Virus record (IMG/VR): IMGVR_UViG_3300033155_001735
Coordinates: 1 to 32,721 of that record
DNA length: 32,721 nt
Strand: one strand, 5' to 3'
Origin: a virus
The notes beneath the pieces are model-generated. The model saw only the letters and a list, made by a program, of their open reading frames with translations, did not search any database and was not told the origin of the DNA. This document shows positions 18,701 through 25,934 of this stretch, piece after piece; the stretch's first letter is position 1, and every line of letters begins with the position of its first letter. The translations under genes and the position numbers were made by a program.

Positions 18701-21700
18701 AGACCGTGGGGCATCTGGGCCTCGAGGGCACACTGGGCCGGCGCAAGACCAATGAGCTCGTCGGTGATATCGTTAATATGAAGGTCGAGGAAATGATCGC
18801 CCCTGGTACGCATCCGGAACTCGCAAAGATTCTCAATATCCTGCGCCGGAACTATGTTGACAAAAAAGGCGAATACACGCTAAATCCACGTGATGAAGCA
18901 CTGGAAGTAATTGCTCATATTGCAGAAAGCAAGCCGAGAGTCGGTATGTTCGTTGAGATCTATAATAAGATTCTGAACTGGTTGCGGCAGCAGCTGGTGA
19001 AATGGGGTATCGGGGATCCGGATATAGCCCAGATCGAGGATGCTCTGGTACGCGCGGTTGACTTCGTGAAGGATCCACCATCGTACTATACCGGTGAAGA
19101 TATGGCCGGCGCGGCAGCGATGCGGTCATCGCCCAAGCTGCGCGTTGCCGGTATCGGCAAGGATGGAGAATTGTATATTGGGAATCCTGGTGAATTACAT
19201 TTACATTTGCTTGACAGATATGCCGACAAAATACAAGCGAATGCTGGTTTACCGGTAACCGAAAGGCCGTGGGATCAACTCGGTTTTGCCGATAGCGAGG
19301 GTAATTTTCTGACTCGGGAAGAAGCCTTGATAGTGGTTCAGGAAACGATACCAGGGTTTGAGCCTTGGGATGCCTCTTTTACCCCAGAAGGTGAATCGAA
19401 ACTCGACGCACTTGATTACAAAACCCGAGTTAAGCCTGCACAAAAACCATTAGCGAGCCGCAGGCCTGGCGAACCGGAACCGAGCGAGCACGAACAAGAG
19501 GCTTTCCGAAAGTTGGGCCTCGGCGGCAAGAAAACCCTGTGGCAGAAACTCAATAACCTGCGATTAAAGGTCGTTGTTGAGACACTGGACGCAATGGCTG
19601 GTCGTGGATATGAAGGCCTGTTCGATGGCCTGATCGAGATCAAGCGCAGGGAAATTGAGTCTGGTGTTGGTATTGGTGCCAATGACTACGAGAATTCCGC
19701 CTACGTTTCAGCACGCATGGCAACCGGTGTCGCGGACATGATGACCCACGTACTGCATTACGGGGCCCTACAATGGCAGGCTGGTGTCGCCGCCCATGTC
19801 GAAAACACCCGTGGGCTACTCGACCTGTTTAATGATCTGGGTATTGATAAGCTGAACGACTGGTTGCTGTGGATGGGCGCACATCGTGCCAAGGAACTGA
19901 TGAAAGAGGGCCGCGAGCGCAATCTGACTGAGGATGAAATAGCCGCAGGTATCGCCAAGGCTGGTCCGGAAGGTAGCGAAACGCACAAACTGTTTAATCG
20001 CATCAAAAACGAATATGCGTTCATGAACAAGATGATGCTGGATTTCTCGGAGACAGCAGGCCTGATCGATCCGATCAAACGAGCCGAGTGGGAGAGCGAC
20101 TGGTACGTGCCGTTCTATCGCATGTCCGAGGGCGAGCTCGAGGGGCCGCGCATCAAGCGAGGCCTGTCGCACCAGAGCGCGGGGATCCGCCGCTTGTTCG
20201 GTGCCGACATCCCGACCAATGATCTGCTCGAGAACATCATGACCAACTGGCTCAAGCTGACCGATTCCGCGGTGAAGAACCATGCGCTGCGCCTGATGAT
20301 CGATAACTTCGAGGAGACGGATTACATCACCAGCGAGACCATGCGGTTCACGAAGGCTCTGGTACCAAAATCCGAAATTCGCAAACGCATTGTTGCTGAC
20401 CGTGCTTTTGCAAAGCAGGTAGCGGAGTACCTGGGCATGGAGGAAACCGCGAACAATATGGAGATTATCAACGAGGTTAACCAGATCCCGAGCCAAGGCT
20501 TCGAGCAGCTGTGGGCGCTGACTGCACCGAAGGATCCTGATATCGTGCGCGTCAAGCGAAATGGTAAAAACGAATACTGGCGCGTTCACATACCAGGTCT
20601 GTTGCGCGCGGTAGGGCACATCAATGAAAAAGGGATATCGAACAGTCAGGGAATGCGGGCCGCGCGTTGGTTCAAGCGACTCCTGACAACCGGTGTCACT
20701 TCCTCGCCTGATTTCATGTTGCGTAACTTCATCCGCGACGCGGCGCACAGCTGGGCGATCAACCCCGACAATATGTGGTTCGGAGTGGATGCGTTCAAAG
20801 GCCTGAAAAAAGCGCTCGACGAGGATCCACTTTACCGCGCGGCAATGGCCTCGGGCGCGTCTTTCCAGGGAGGGTATGTCCATGCGACTGACCCTGCAGC
20901 CTCTGCCCAGATCCTCCGGCGCGAGCTCGAGAAGGCAGGCCTGACTCAGGAAGCCATTCACGGTCATTTTGGCAGTATTATCAACACACCGCGCAGGTTG
21001 AAAAGTGTGCTCCTGCAGGGCTGGCAGCACTACCGGACTGTAGGTGACAAGATCGAGAACGCGAATCGACTGGCAACACTCGATGCAGCGATCAAGGCGG
21101 GCAAGCCAATGGCGCAAGCACTGTTCGAGTCCAAGGATCTGATGGACTACAGCCGGCGCGGTAACTTCGCGATGTTGATCGCCTTCACTGACATGATGCC
21201 ATTCCTGAACGCGCGTATGCAGGGTGTCGACAAACTGGGCCGCGCTGCCAAGCAGGATCCAAAGATCATCGCGCGCAAAGCGGCCATGATTGGCACGTTC
21301 TCGGTTATCCTGGCGATGATGAACGACGACGACGAACGCTACAAGGAGCTACCGGACTGGGAGAAAGACGCTTACTGGCATTTCTGGATCGATCTGGGCT
21401 CACCAACAGATGGCCACTGGCGGATCCCGAAGCCTTTCGAGCTCGGTGTTCTCGCCGGCACTCTACCCGAGCGCGCATATCGTGTGTGGGTCAGCAAGTC
21501 ACAGCCGAGTGAAAAGTTCTTGTGGTCGCTGCAGCACGGACTGATGGAAACCATGAATATCAACTGGGGGATCCCACAGTTTGCACTGCCAGTCGTCGAG
21601 GTCACGCGCAATCGGTCGTTCTATTTCGATCAACCGATCGAGAGCATATCGGACGAGGGGGTGATCCCGAAAGAGAGGTATAACGCTTTCACCAGCAACA

Positions 21701-22245
21701 CTGCGATCGCACTGTCCGACAATGCCCTGGCCGAGTGGATGGGGATATCGCCGAAGCAGATGCAGCACCTGTGGAATGGTTACACCGGCACTATGGGCGC
21801 CTACGCACTCAAGCTGGGCGATATGATCGTCCGTGGTGTCAGTAATCAACCCAGCCGCGAGGCGATTATGCCGCACGATATACCTATCATGCGCTCGGTC
21901 TACCAGGGCGATCGCAAGAAAGGCACCCAGTGGGCAACCGATTTCTATGACCGGCTACAGGAAGTTCGCGAGATCCATTCCACCATGAATCGATATCTCG
22001 AGCAGGGCAAGCGACAAAAAGCCCTCGATTATCGCTTCGAGCACAAAGGCAAACTGAAATTGCGCCGGATGTTGGAAAACCGTGGCAAGATATTCGGACA
22101 GCTGCGCGATAAGCGCGACCGGATCCTGAGAGACGAGGAGCTAAGCCGGTCCGAGAAGTACCAAAAATCGCAGGAGATCCAGGCACGAATCAATCAAATC
22201 GCCAAGCAGATCGAGTCTCAGACCCGCGCAGCATTTTCGGAGTAG
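12778..22245 (+). CDS. Giant polyvalent protein: helicase, methyltransferases, zincin-like, LPD38-like
   Basis: A 3155-residue protein. Visible modules in order: a Rho_N/SAP-like segment (about 140-180); a basic SH3-like stretch (about 319-390); a helical module (FDEETYAKAKPHFKKALEEF, about 430-480); a disordered linker (about 490-620); a DEAH helicase with Walker A GTGTGKT (671-677), DEAH (757-760) and motif VI QIEGRIYRVGQ (1182-1192); an N6-adenine methyltransferase with EPSAGHG (1323 on) and NPPFG (1383 on); a second Rossmann methyltransferase-like domain with DLGGG (1657 on) and VVYDPFNR; a module KKGIDLFVASFKERESREEY (about 1829-1893); a zincin-like HETVGH (1974-1979); FADSEGNFLTREEA (about 2165); and an LPD38-like C-terminal region (about 2628-2900). 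This helicase plus methyltransferase layout is like P1 DarB-type antirestriction proteins. The likely role is protecting or processing incoming DNA in the cell. Confidence 0.87.
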   Translation: MSLKDCLRIVKTLDPADRDSFNAEFETLTKGGIPPEEAYAEAAEAVMESILSDRNDLATDIVGKEGYLETLTLEHLVNPASYEQAPRGLAGDIAKMSSDDFDALLEEAAPTPTKDVPVPKEPEPKPAKARAPAIFIGTRRGKKLRKESVKQLRAVAREADITGYSKMDKETLATRLEAWYDAQALAALPTPPDSAADTLKYAGYTRADSGIGFVVNSVGFAGHPLSDSTGAQVAVTGQKDADTSIGAWARHFGSTVEKKAPTYEGEKTPKGYHFQGTDEFARFVKAYTGKELDTTRTTTDSPTELSYVNYKTEPKEIETFERGDKVEIVPDTPGEPSIPGEIMGSVGSMEASPDGIKHTLESYVVRYEDPESGEIKNEGFHPSFLRERKPPGKKARAALKAAAKHGVKGADEALTGLTELFGGKGKFSSGFTFDEETYAKAKPHFKKALEEFVAAGKSLKEFLQYILENFGEGIKPYLRQFHQDVSSGNITVRGVNDVQSTTQEQAAAGEPRAEPTDQGDIEAAGVPDAEVPLETGERPAEEEGTPADRIGLPVDSPVDVGEQGDIDVLGDSGEFQPESGVTGREDTGRGAAAGAKGVSAQTPGSRKAQADARSTASRLKLKPTTSTWVQSDPENVAATLPALFPEQLDDVVFAEKRIYDNGARGVMFTNGTGTGKTFTGLGIIKRMVMQGKDNILIVVPGEKVAADWIKAGIVLDLDITKLKGVKDAGNGVVITSYANISENDEIVKRDWDLVVHDEAHKLSENMAGNATNALNKSRALTGHPDGGIHYASSMERPLLDEMKGLRDQIEHWMAEAQLNPQKAGMFSDQAEKASDQLEVLNSLWREKSRAHIQNRKELWAANTTKRLDLTATPFAYEKSVDHAEGFLFEYDRSIDQQSRGYNQPDSRGSFFVEHFGYRMRYGKLTEPEAGVDRGLMQRQFNTWLKDQGALRGRVLTVDHDYSREFVAIDDLVGKKIDDGWDMIRQRGADKENPNQKGYDLMEKQLRKQFNYHARVRMLEAIKARFAVKRARQHMALGRKVVFFHSRIKGGTMNPFHVFASGAAMADSDIAPTDEDAAMYQAAASEFVNERHDLMTLDINTVRPLDLFAEEFGNELTLYNGTITNKAKRENPDRFNSDTDEIQVIAVQDEGGKEGISLHDATGANQRVLINLGLPVRPTQAIQIEGRIYRVGQMSNAIFEYFNTGTNFERMTFAEKISERASTAENLAMGEQARTLKDSFIDAYEDPSFLDPSDAQGVGGKETDRAIWGEISEFDRAKTHYFGTLKTKGKRDQRAGVDYFATPEPLGMKMVEWASIKPNESVLEPSAGHGAIGRYFPELANSTYVEPSSELISRLALRAPGNHRQMRFEDLDVGGNKYSAIVMNPPFGSGGSTAMAHLHKAMHHLKNGGRIVALIPRGPAADKKFDNMFYGKEGELEQMREQLKAKRKTGGSVADETRRIEDLTKYHMRANIGLPPITFTRAGTAISARVVVIDKIMNDDAVVVNQPPRDVHADTINELFDKIQDFTVPDRTERSQEPSAYLAKEGLVVSPDEDNGVWRILGKTFEHRTLIRRALGDTVEYKGGSWIATEDPTEALYKEMVAPLEEKEAAPIPKPVWVKQDYQEFKSTDASINKTLNPVTVGIVEKNYGWLSGTINADLGGGMHDNTVEYMKNIGVEHVVYDPFNRSDEYNAESVEKIRDGKANTVTINNTLNVVKEPELRQQLLMEAENALKPGGSLYIQIYEGDRSGVGRHTKGDIWQENRKATDFLTEIKKVFPNAEVKYGLISAQKFITAVKPDIASAAAALFSGRSGQLPNAPSARFETAETTHAKKGIDLFVASFKERESREEYLRVLQIAKEHGGFHSSYKAKGAIPGFQFESAEERAAFLEKAGRKPQALIGRRTGGSTPAQVRKYLTVPLKRISSRIRIEIVAKASDIPTLHDLARDAKGWFIDGKVYLVAENIRNQGDAITAFTHETVGHLGLEGTLGRRKTNELVGDIVNMKVEEMIAPGTHPELAKILNILRRNYVDKKGEYTLNPRDEALEVIAHIAESKPRVGMFVEIYNKILNWLRQQLVKWGIGDPDIAQIEDALVRAVDFVKDPPSYYTGEDMAGAAAMRSSPKLRVAGIGKDGELYIGNPGELHLHLLDRYADKIQANAGLPVTERPWDQLGFADSEGNFLTREEALIVVQETIPGFEPWDASFTPEGESKLDALDYKTRVKPAQKPLASRRPGEPEPSEHEQEAFRKLGLGGKKTLWQKLNNLRLKVVVETLDAMAGRGYEGLFDGLIEIKRREIESGVGIGANDYENSAYVSARMATGVADMMTHVLHYGALQWQAGVAAHVENTRGLLDLFNDLGIDKLNDWLLWMGAHRAKELMKEGRERNLTEDEIAAGIAKAGPEGSETHKLFNRIKNEYAFMNKMMLDFSETAGLIDPIKRAEWESDWYVPFYRMSEGELEGPRIKRGLSHQSAGIRRLFGADIPTNDLLENIMTNWLKLTDSAVKNHALRLMIDNFEETDYITSETMRFTKALVPKSEIRKRIVADRAFAKQVAEYLGMEETANNMEIINEVNQIPSQGFEQLWALTAPKDPDIVRVKRNGKNEYWRVHIPGLLRAVGHINEKGISNSQGMRAARWFKRLLTTGVTSSPDFMLRNFIRDAAHSWAINPDNMWFGVDAFKGLKKALDEDPLYRAAMASGASFQGGYVHATDPAASAQILRRELEKAGLTQEAIHGHFGSIINTPRRLKSVLLQGWQHYRTVGDKIENANRLATLDAAIKAGKPMAQALFESKDLMDYSRRGNFAMLIAFTDMMPFLNARMQGVDKLGRAAKQDPKIIARKAAMIGTFSVILAMMNDDDERYKELPDWEKDAYWHFWIDLGSPTDGHWRIPKPFELGVLAGTLPERAYRVWVSKSQPSEKFLWSLQHGLMETMNINWGIPQFALPVVEVTRNRSFYFDQPIESISDEGVIPKERYNAFTSNTAIALSDNALAEWMGISPKQMQHLWNGYTGTMGAYALKLGDMIVRGVSNQPSREAIMPHDIPIMRSVYQGDRKKGTQWATDFYDRLQEVREIHSTMNRYLEQGKRQKALDYRFEHKGKLKLRRMLENRGKIFGQLRDKRDRILRDEELSRSEKYQKSQEIQARINQIAKQIESQTRAAFSE
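14254..14258 (+). promoter_or_regulatory. Internal Shine-Dalgarno for embedded ORF
   Basis: AGAGG lies 5 bases before an ATG at 14264 and 8 bases before a second ATG at 14267. It sits inside the 3155-residue gene but is correctly placed for a different frame. An in-frame TAA for that frame (14261-14263) directly precedes the ATG. Confidence 0.55.
14264..14635 (+). CDS. Candidate overprinted gene inside the giant protein's linker
   Basis: A 123-codon frame lies wholly inside the giant gene but in the +1 frame. It has an AGAGG ribosome site and an ATGATG start. The product is basic and looks folded: two amphipathic helical parts (QQIKAILKLPESQMQKFLSK, IALAYQLIAPLMLENKAIL) and a C-terminal helix pair (DEALQLAQKEYQLKPQEVAK). 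Over the same stretch the giant protein is a Gly/Glu/Ala/Asp/Pro linker, so the alternative frame is free to vary. By hand count, giant-frame third positions end in G or C in 17 of the first 60 codons here, against 36 of 60 in a stretch from 13021, as expected if the other frame sets the bases. No family is recognised. It may be an artefact of linker composition, but the ribosome site argues for a real gene. Confidence 0.5.
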   Translation: MMFNLPHRNRLQLASHVQSQQIKAILKLPESQMQKFLSKQVSDLQKKKVPLRIALAYQLIAPLMLENKAILTFSEIPENFSLKAALPDVKTPDEALQLAQKEYQLKPQEVAKLKPMLDRLRAA

Positions 22246-22248
22246 TGA

Positions 22249-24252
22249 ATGGCTATTCAGGAAGTTGTCAATTGGAGTACAACCCCAAGGGATAATGTAG
22301 CCCACCACCCTGTCGGTCCCGATGGCAGGACAGCCGTAAGATCCTCACTGAGTTTCCAGCAAATGCAGGCTGCGATCGCACGGTGGCGCGATACCCTTAC
22401 TCACCCGGTAGATAGTGTGTTCGGTAGAACTGGCGCTGTCACTGCGTTGCAAGCTGACTACGACGCGTTCTTCCTGACCCCAGCAGAAGGGGATGCTCTA
22501 TTCCTTACACCAGCAGAGGGGAATGCTGCGTACTCTGCTTTAGGGCATAGCCACGACCACACGGCATTAACCAGTATAGGCACAAATACCCACGCTCAGA
22601 TAGACACTGCGATAAGTAATAGTGTTGCCCACCTGGCTGACACCAGCATCCATACAGAAGACAATCTATTAGCTCACCTTGCTGGAGCTGAGACTATTAC
22701 TGGGGCGAAGACATTCAGTGCTGCTGACACTTGGTTTGGAGCGTCCGGTATTAGAATAGATGCCTCTGAGGGTATTTACTTTGAGGACAATAAACACGCG
22801 ATAACGTGGAACGACGGCGCTGGCAATTTCAATATACGTGTGGGGAATACAGATCAGGGAAGCGGCGAGCTTTGCACGGAAGCGGGCTATGCGATGAAAC
22901 AGGAGTACACGCAATCAACAGGCACGTTACTACTGGAAGTGTCAAGTGCATCATTGGCTGTTGATGACCCTATAGCTTGGAGGTCACAAGTTTCGATAAC
23001 TCCAACAGCAGTTGCTCTCAGGTATGCTGCGTCAACCAAGATTGCTACAACCACTGGAGGAGTGAGCGTCACTGGTGATATAGCTGTTACTGGTACCGTC
23101 GATGGTATCGATATAGCAACTGACGTTGCAGCGAATACTACCCATAGGGGGCTAACCAACCCTCATCTGGATTGGACTGCGGATCAGGGCGGAACAAATA
23201 TCCATGCTGGCAACTACATCAATACTGTATACAGCCATCCGAACCATAGTGGTGATGTAACATCAGCTGGTGATGGTGCTCAAACTATCGGCGCTAAAAA
23301 AGTAACTCTTGCAATGATGGCTGATGGCATAGACGGGGAATTGTTTACTTGGAATACATCAGGTGTCGCCGCCAAAGTTGCAGTTGGCACTAGCACACAT
23401 ATTCTAACAAGTAATGGCGCAGGTGCTGCTCCAACATTCCAAGCAGTCCCCGGTGGTGGGGCTGACAGTGTTGGTCAGTCAGAATTAAAAACTGCTGGAC
23501 AAACAGTATCAACAGGCAGTAATACCTATTTAATTGCGACGGGTGGTATTTACTGCATGGGACATACACTAAAGATAAGAGCTAGTGGGGGAACTTGGGT
23601 TGAATTGAATCGTCGCTCGAACGACACAAGTCAAAATGCAGAATGGCAGTTTACTGGTGATGGCGCGGGTTCTGGGACAGTAGTACTTTATTACGTCAAC
23701 AGCTCCCCGCCATATGACATGGGTGAAGGTTATTGTCACCAGTTTGTATATGCCATGGTCGATAACACCACCAAAGAGATTATGTCAATGTCGATCTCTC
23801 GTGATCCAATCTGGATATATAATGGCCCAACTAATCTAAGACCATCTCGGTATGACAGGAAGACTGGTGTCGCGTACAGAACTATGCGAGACATGAGTGC
23901 CTTCCCAATAACATTGGCACAAGCTATGGAGCTGGGGCCAGACGCGGTTAGAGATTACTCACAAGCATTCTCTGAGGCGTCTTTATATGAGGAAGAGATT
24001 ACGCAAGAACTAAAGCACAGAGACATGAACTCTGTTCCCCACGTATTCAAGCCAGTTGTAGGACAGACACGCATACTTCTTGATCCAATTAGTCCGGTCA
24101 TGCGTCGGCTTAAGCGAATGCACCAACATGAAGGTGTGGGCGATTTAACTGCATTTGTTAAGAACTATATGAAGTTCGGTAACACACAACTCGTTAGAAC
24201 AGGCCCAGCTGGAATATTGATACCCTCAGTAAGCTGGAAGAAAACTATATAA
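22249..24252 (+). CDS. Second tail fibre-like protein
   Basis: A 667-residue protein with GGAG seven bases before the ATG. The N-terminal 60 residues (INWSTTPRDN-like opening, RSSLSFQQMQAAIARWRD) look like a tail attachment domain, followed by VDSVFGRTGAVTALQADYD, a segment common to phage fibres. Two copies of FLTPAEG follow. Residues 100-390 are Thr/Gly/Asn-rich beta shaft with HLAGAETITGAKTFSA and SGDVTSAGDGAQTIGAKKV. From about residue 420 come compact beta strands, and the last 130 residues are helical (YDRKTGVAYRTMRDMSAFPI, MRRLKRMHQHEGVGDL). It is a fibre or fibre-like appendage protein at the end of the late operon, distinct from the fibre at 2112-4199. Confidence 0.75.
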   Translation: MAIQEVVNWSTTPRDNVAHHPVGPDGRTAVRSSLSFQQMQAAIARWRDTLTHPVDSVFGRTGAVTALQADYDAFFLTPAEGDALFLTPAEGNAAYSALGHSHDHTALTSIGTNTHAQIDTAISNSVAHLADTSIHTEDNLLAHLAGAETITGAKTFSAADTWFGASGIRIDASEGIYFEDNKHAITWNDGAGNFNIRVGNTDQGSGELCTEAGYAMKQEYTQSTGTLLLEVSSASLAVDDPIAWRSQVSITPTAVALRYAASTKIATTTGGVSVTGDIAVTGTVDGIDIATDVAANTTHRGLTNPHLDWTADQGGTNIHAGNYINTVYSHPNHSGDVTSAGDGAQTIGAKKVTLAMMADGIDGELFTWNTSGVAAKVAVGTSTHILTSNGAGAAPTFQAVPGGGADSVGQSELKTAGQTVSTGSNTYLIATGGIYCMGHTLKIRASGGTWVELNRRSNDTSQNAEWQFTGDGAGSGTVVLYYVNSSPPYDMGEGYCHQFVYAMVDNTTKEIMSMSISRDPIWIYNGPTNLRPSRYDRKTGVAYRTMRDMSAFPITLAQAMELGPDAVRDYSQAFSEASLYEEEITQELKHRDMNSVPHVFKPVVGQTRILLDPISPVMRRLKRMHQHEGVGDLTAFVKNYMKFGNTQLVRTGPAGILIPSVSWKKTI

Positions 24253-24285
24253 TGAAATTATTAACATCATACTTAAAGATTTACA

Positions 24286-24305
24286 CAGTATAATTTAATA
24301 TACTG
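24286..24305. repeat. AT-rich perfect inverted repeat downstream of fibre gene
   Basis: CAGTATA and TATACTG, 7 bp each, flank the 6-base spacer ATTTAA. It may be a weak bidirectional terminator for the convergent operons or a recombination scar. No strong T-run follows on either strand. Confidence 0.45.
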
Positions 24306-24324
24306 CTTAATGTTACCAACCTAA

Positions 24325-24420
24325 GAAGGGCAAGACGCAGCTTCTATTATTAATGCTTTCACAACTGCTGCTGAAGTAACCGCTTATGATGTAATTAATA
24401 GCCCATCCTGGCCGGTATAG
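24325..24420 (+). pseudogene. Orphan C-terminal fibre tip remnant
   Basis: In the same frame as the upstream fibre gene, but after several stops, 31 codons translate as EGQDAASIINAFTTAAEVTA followed by YDVINSPSWPV and a TAG. The pattern (Ala/Thr-rich helix, then a short aromatic-Pro ending) resembles C-terminal ends of phage fibre and tail proteins. No start codon or ribosome site precedes it. It looks like the leftover end of a replaced or truncated fibre. The family reading is inferred from style. Confidence 0.5.
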
Positions 24421-24483
24421 CTTGGTTAACTTAAAATATTTCTCGATGTTTTGTCAGGATTTACCTTTCACTCGTCATTACCG

Positions 24484-24798
24484 TTACCCGATTATCTTCT
24501 TCTGCAGACCCTCGTTTAATTCCTGCAGGTCGTGGACGCGGATTTTTAATACCGCCACCTGTTGCGACAGAGCCTCAACTTCCGCACTATCCACCTGTGT
24601 CCCACCCTCGAGCTCGTCCAGTTTTTTGCGCATAGCTTCATTTTGGTTCTGGAGAGCATTGGTAGAATCCTTACCGCCTTGTTTGTCGAGCATGTGCACA
24701 TCGATGGTTTTCTGCAGCCGGATGCCAAGATCGATCAGCTGTGTTACCGAAAATTCGCCGATCTCGGCTCGCATATTGGTTTCCTGATCCTGATTCAT
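24484..24798 (-). CDS. Small coiled-coil protein
   Basis: A 104-residue protein on the - strand. Its ATG overlaps the stop of the Tat-signal-like gene (ATGA), so the two are translationally coupled. Residues 15-35 form a helix (SVTQLIDLGIRLQKTIDVHM), and residues 48-104 form a long heptad coiled coil (NQNEAMRKKLDELEGG, EALSQQVAVLKIRVHDLQEL). There is no membrane segment or cysteine. It is the last gene of the leftward cassette. Function is unknown. Coupling suggests that it works with the upstream product. Confidence 0.72.
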   Translation of the reverse strand: MNQDQETNMRAEIGEFSVTQLIDLGIRLQKTIDVHMLDKQGGKDSTNALQNQNEAMRKKLDELEGGTQVDSAEVEALSQQVAVLKIRVHDLQELNEGLQKKIIG

Positions 24799-25229
24799 AC
24801 ATTCCCCAAGTAGATTTCGTCTTTAATAGGCATTCCCACGATCTTGATCTCGCCACCCACAACTGCCGGCGCCATTGAGTCAATTCTCATAGCACGATAC
24901 CCCTGTCTTTTGATATGAATACCCAGTGGGTCGCCCAGACTGTTGTCGAAAGGGAGCTTCCATCCTTTTGAGCTGGCATTCACTCTCTCTCGGATATAGA
25001 CCTCGCCTGTGAGCGCGTTTGCTACATAAACCGCGCTTCCTGGTACCAACCCCTGTAGAGTGAAGTTTACTTCGTTCGGGTCGAGAATGATCTTATCGTC
25101 GCCAGGCACCCATATCTTCATCACGCGATCGACGTTGATAAGGGCCGGCGCTGCGAACAATAGCGCAGCTGTTTTGACGCCTCCGCCCAGAAAGGCGCGG
25201 CGGGTAATGTTTTCGTCGAATAAACTCAT
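24795..25229 (-). CDS. Protein with twin-arginine signal-like N-terminus
   Basis: A 144-residue protein with a strong SD (GGGGAGGAAA) before its ATG. Residues 8-32 read TRRAFLGGGVKTAALLFAAP, matching the RR-x-F-L twin-arginine consensus followed by a hydrophobic core and then ALINVDRVMKI. There is no obvious signal peptidase site (A-x-A) beyond FAAPALI. The mature part (residues 40-144) is a beta-rich, Gly-containing domain with NFTLQGLVPGSAVYVANALT, YIRERV and LGIHIKRQGYRAMRI. Such a domain could sit in the periplasm or in the particle. The next gene starts within its stop codon. I do not recognise the family with certainty. Similar short RR-signal proteins do occur in phage genomes. Confidence 0.68.
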   Translation of the reverse strand: MSLFDENITRRAFLGGGVKTAALLFAAPALINVDRVMKIWVPGDDKIILDPNEVNFTLQGLVPGSAVYVANALTGEVYIRERVNASSKGWKLPFDNSLGDPLGIHIKRQGYRAMRIDSMAPAVVGGEIKIVGMPIKDEIYLGNV

Positions 25230-25400
25230 ATCAATTTCCTCCCCTGGGCTTCATTTTAAATATATGGCAGCACTGTCCTGTTCCAGCCAACAGCACATAA
25301 ACCTGGATTACATCAACCTTAATTAAAAAAGGATATTTCCATGTCCACACCCATTCTAGCCGCGCAACAGACTCAAGTAACTTAAATTTTGGTTCGTTAC
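25230..25400. other. Intergenic spacer in the leftward cassette
   Basis: 171 bases separate two - strand gene groups. It contains the SD of the Tat-like gene near 25236-25245 and a T/A-rich stretch (25311-25340). A 14-codon + strand frame at 25341-25385, preceded by AAAAAAGGA, is too short to call. No clear -35/-10 pair for the leftward transcript was found. Confidence 0.5.
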
Positions 25401-25631
25401 TCATTGGATCGGCACCGGAGACGCGCCCATTGATTCCTCCTCGATCTCCTTGTAGGCGAGTCGAGGGTATGGATCACCAGAAACTATCTCGGTGTTCGGA
25501 CAATTCGGGCACTGGTGCTCCATTTTCGGCGGTCCATCCGAGGCATACTGCCCAGTTGATTTCATTTCTGATCCGCAGTCGTTGCAGAACAGGCGCTCAA
25601 TGAATGTATCTACTCGTTTTCGTCTAATCAT
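25401..25631 (-). CDS. Small zinc-ribbon-like protein
   Basis: A 76-residue protein on the - strand. The pairs C-N-D-C (residues 16-19) and C-P-N-C (residues 41-44) are separated by 21 residues, with a basic N-terminus (MIRRKRVDTF), matching a four-cysteine zinc ribbon. The C-terminus is acidic. Its ATG overlaps the stop of the upstream small Cys gene (ATGA), and AGAGGA lies about 11 bases before it. Zinc ribbons bind nucleic acids or protein partners. No specific family is recognised. It is one of three adjacent Cys-rich small genes. Confidence 0.65.
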   Translation of the reverse strand: MIRRKRVDTFIERLFCNDCGSEMKSTGQYASDGPPKMEHQCPNCPNTEIVSGDPYPRLAYKEIEEESMGASPVPIQ

Positions 25632-25918
25632 CGGTAGTGGTCCTCTGTGCTGTAATCGATTTCAGGCTCCTCGAATGGTGCTTCCCAGCCCTTGGGCGGA
25701 ACCTCACTGCAGTACGGGCAGTCTGGGCAGTCATATAGGGTGAAATGCCTGGTTAAATGCGGTTCACCCAGATCTCCCTCGGCGTCATGTATTACCCCCA
25801 TGTTGCGATGGTCGCATTCTTCCTCGGGCCGGTAATCCTTGTCAGGCGGGCCACCAAATTCAAAGAAACCGTCGTTATCACCAACGCCAGGGAGATCTAC
25901 TCGTTTAAGTTTACTCAT
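25628..25918 (-). CDS. Small Cys/His-rich protein
   Basis: A 96-residue protein on the - strand. The N-terminus is SKLKRVDLPGVGDNDGFFEF. A C-x-H pair (ECDHRNM) and the segment YDCPDCPYCSE with three closely spaced cysteines give enough ligands for one zinc site. It is acidic overall, ending FEEPEIDYSTEDHYR. There is no convincing SD before the ATG. Its stop overlaps the start of the 76-residue zinc-ribbon gene. Function is unknown. Phage genomes often carry such short zinc-binding early proteins. Confidence 0.6.
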   Translation of the reverse strand: MSKLKRVDLPGVGDNDGFFEFGGPPDKDYRPEEECDHRNMGVIHDAEGDLGEPHLTRHFTLYDCPDCPYCSEVPPKGWEAPFEEPEIDYSTEDHYR

Positions 25919-25934
25919 TCGGGTACGTGGAACA

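Larger units (their letters stand above)
24253..24483. other. AT-rich convergent intergenic region
   Basis: 231 bases lie between the + strand fibre gene and the - strand cassette. Apart from the remnant and hairpin listed separately, I see no start with a ribosome site and no GC-rich hairpin plus T-run. Base composition is clearly more A/T-rich than the genes on both sides, which suggests decay. Confidence 0.7.

Noticed and set aside
19816-21117. Long - strand open frame of 433 codons opposite the giant gene
   Set aside because: It mirrors the codon bias of the coding strand, has no recognisable motif and lies fully within a well-supported gene.
24422-24787. + strand frame of 121 codons opposite the coiled-coil gene
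   Set aside because: TTG start, no SD, Ser/Cys/Arg-rich composition typical of an antisense shadow.
25341-25385. 14-codon + strand frame with an SD-like AAAAAAGGA
   Set aside because: Too short, no context on that strand and the upstream A-run is low-complexity.
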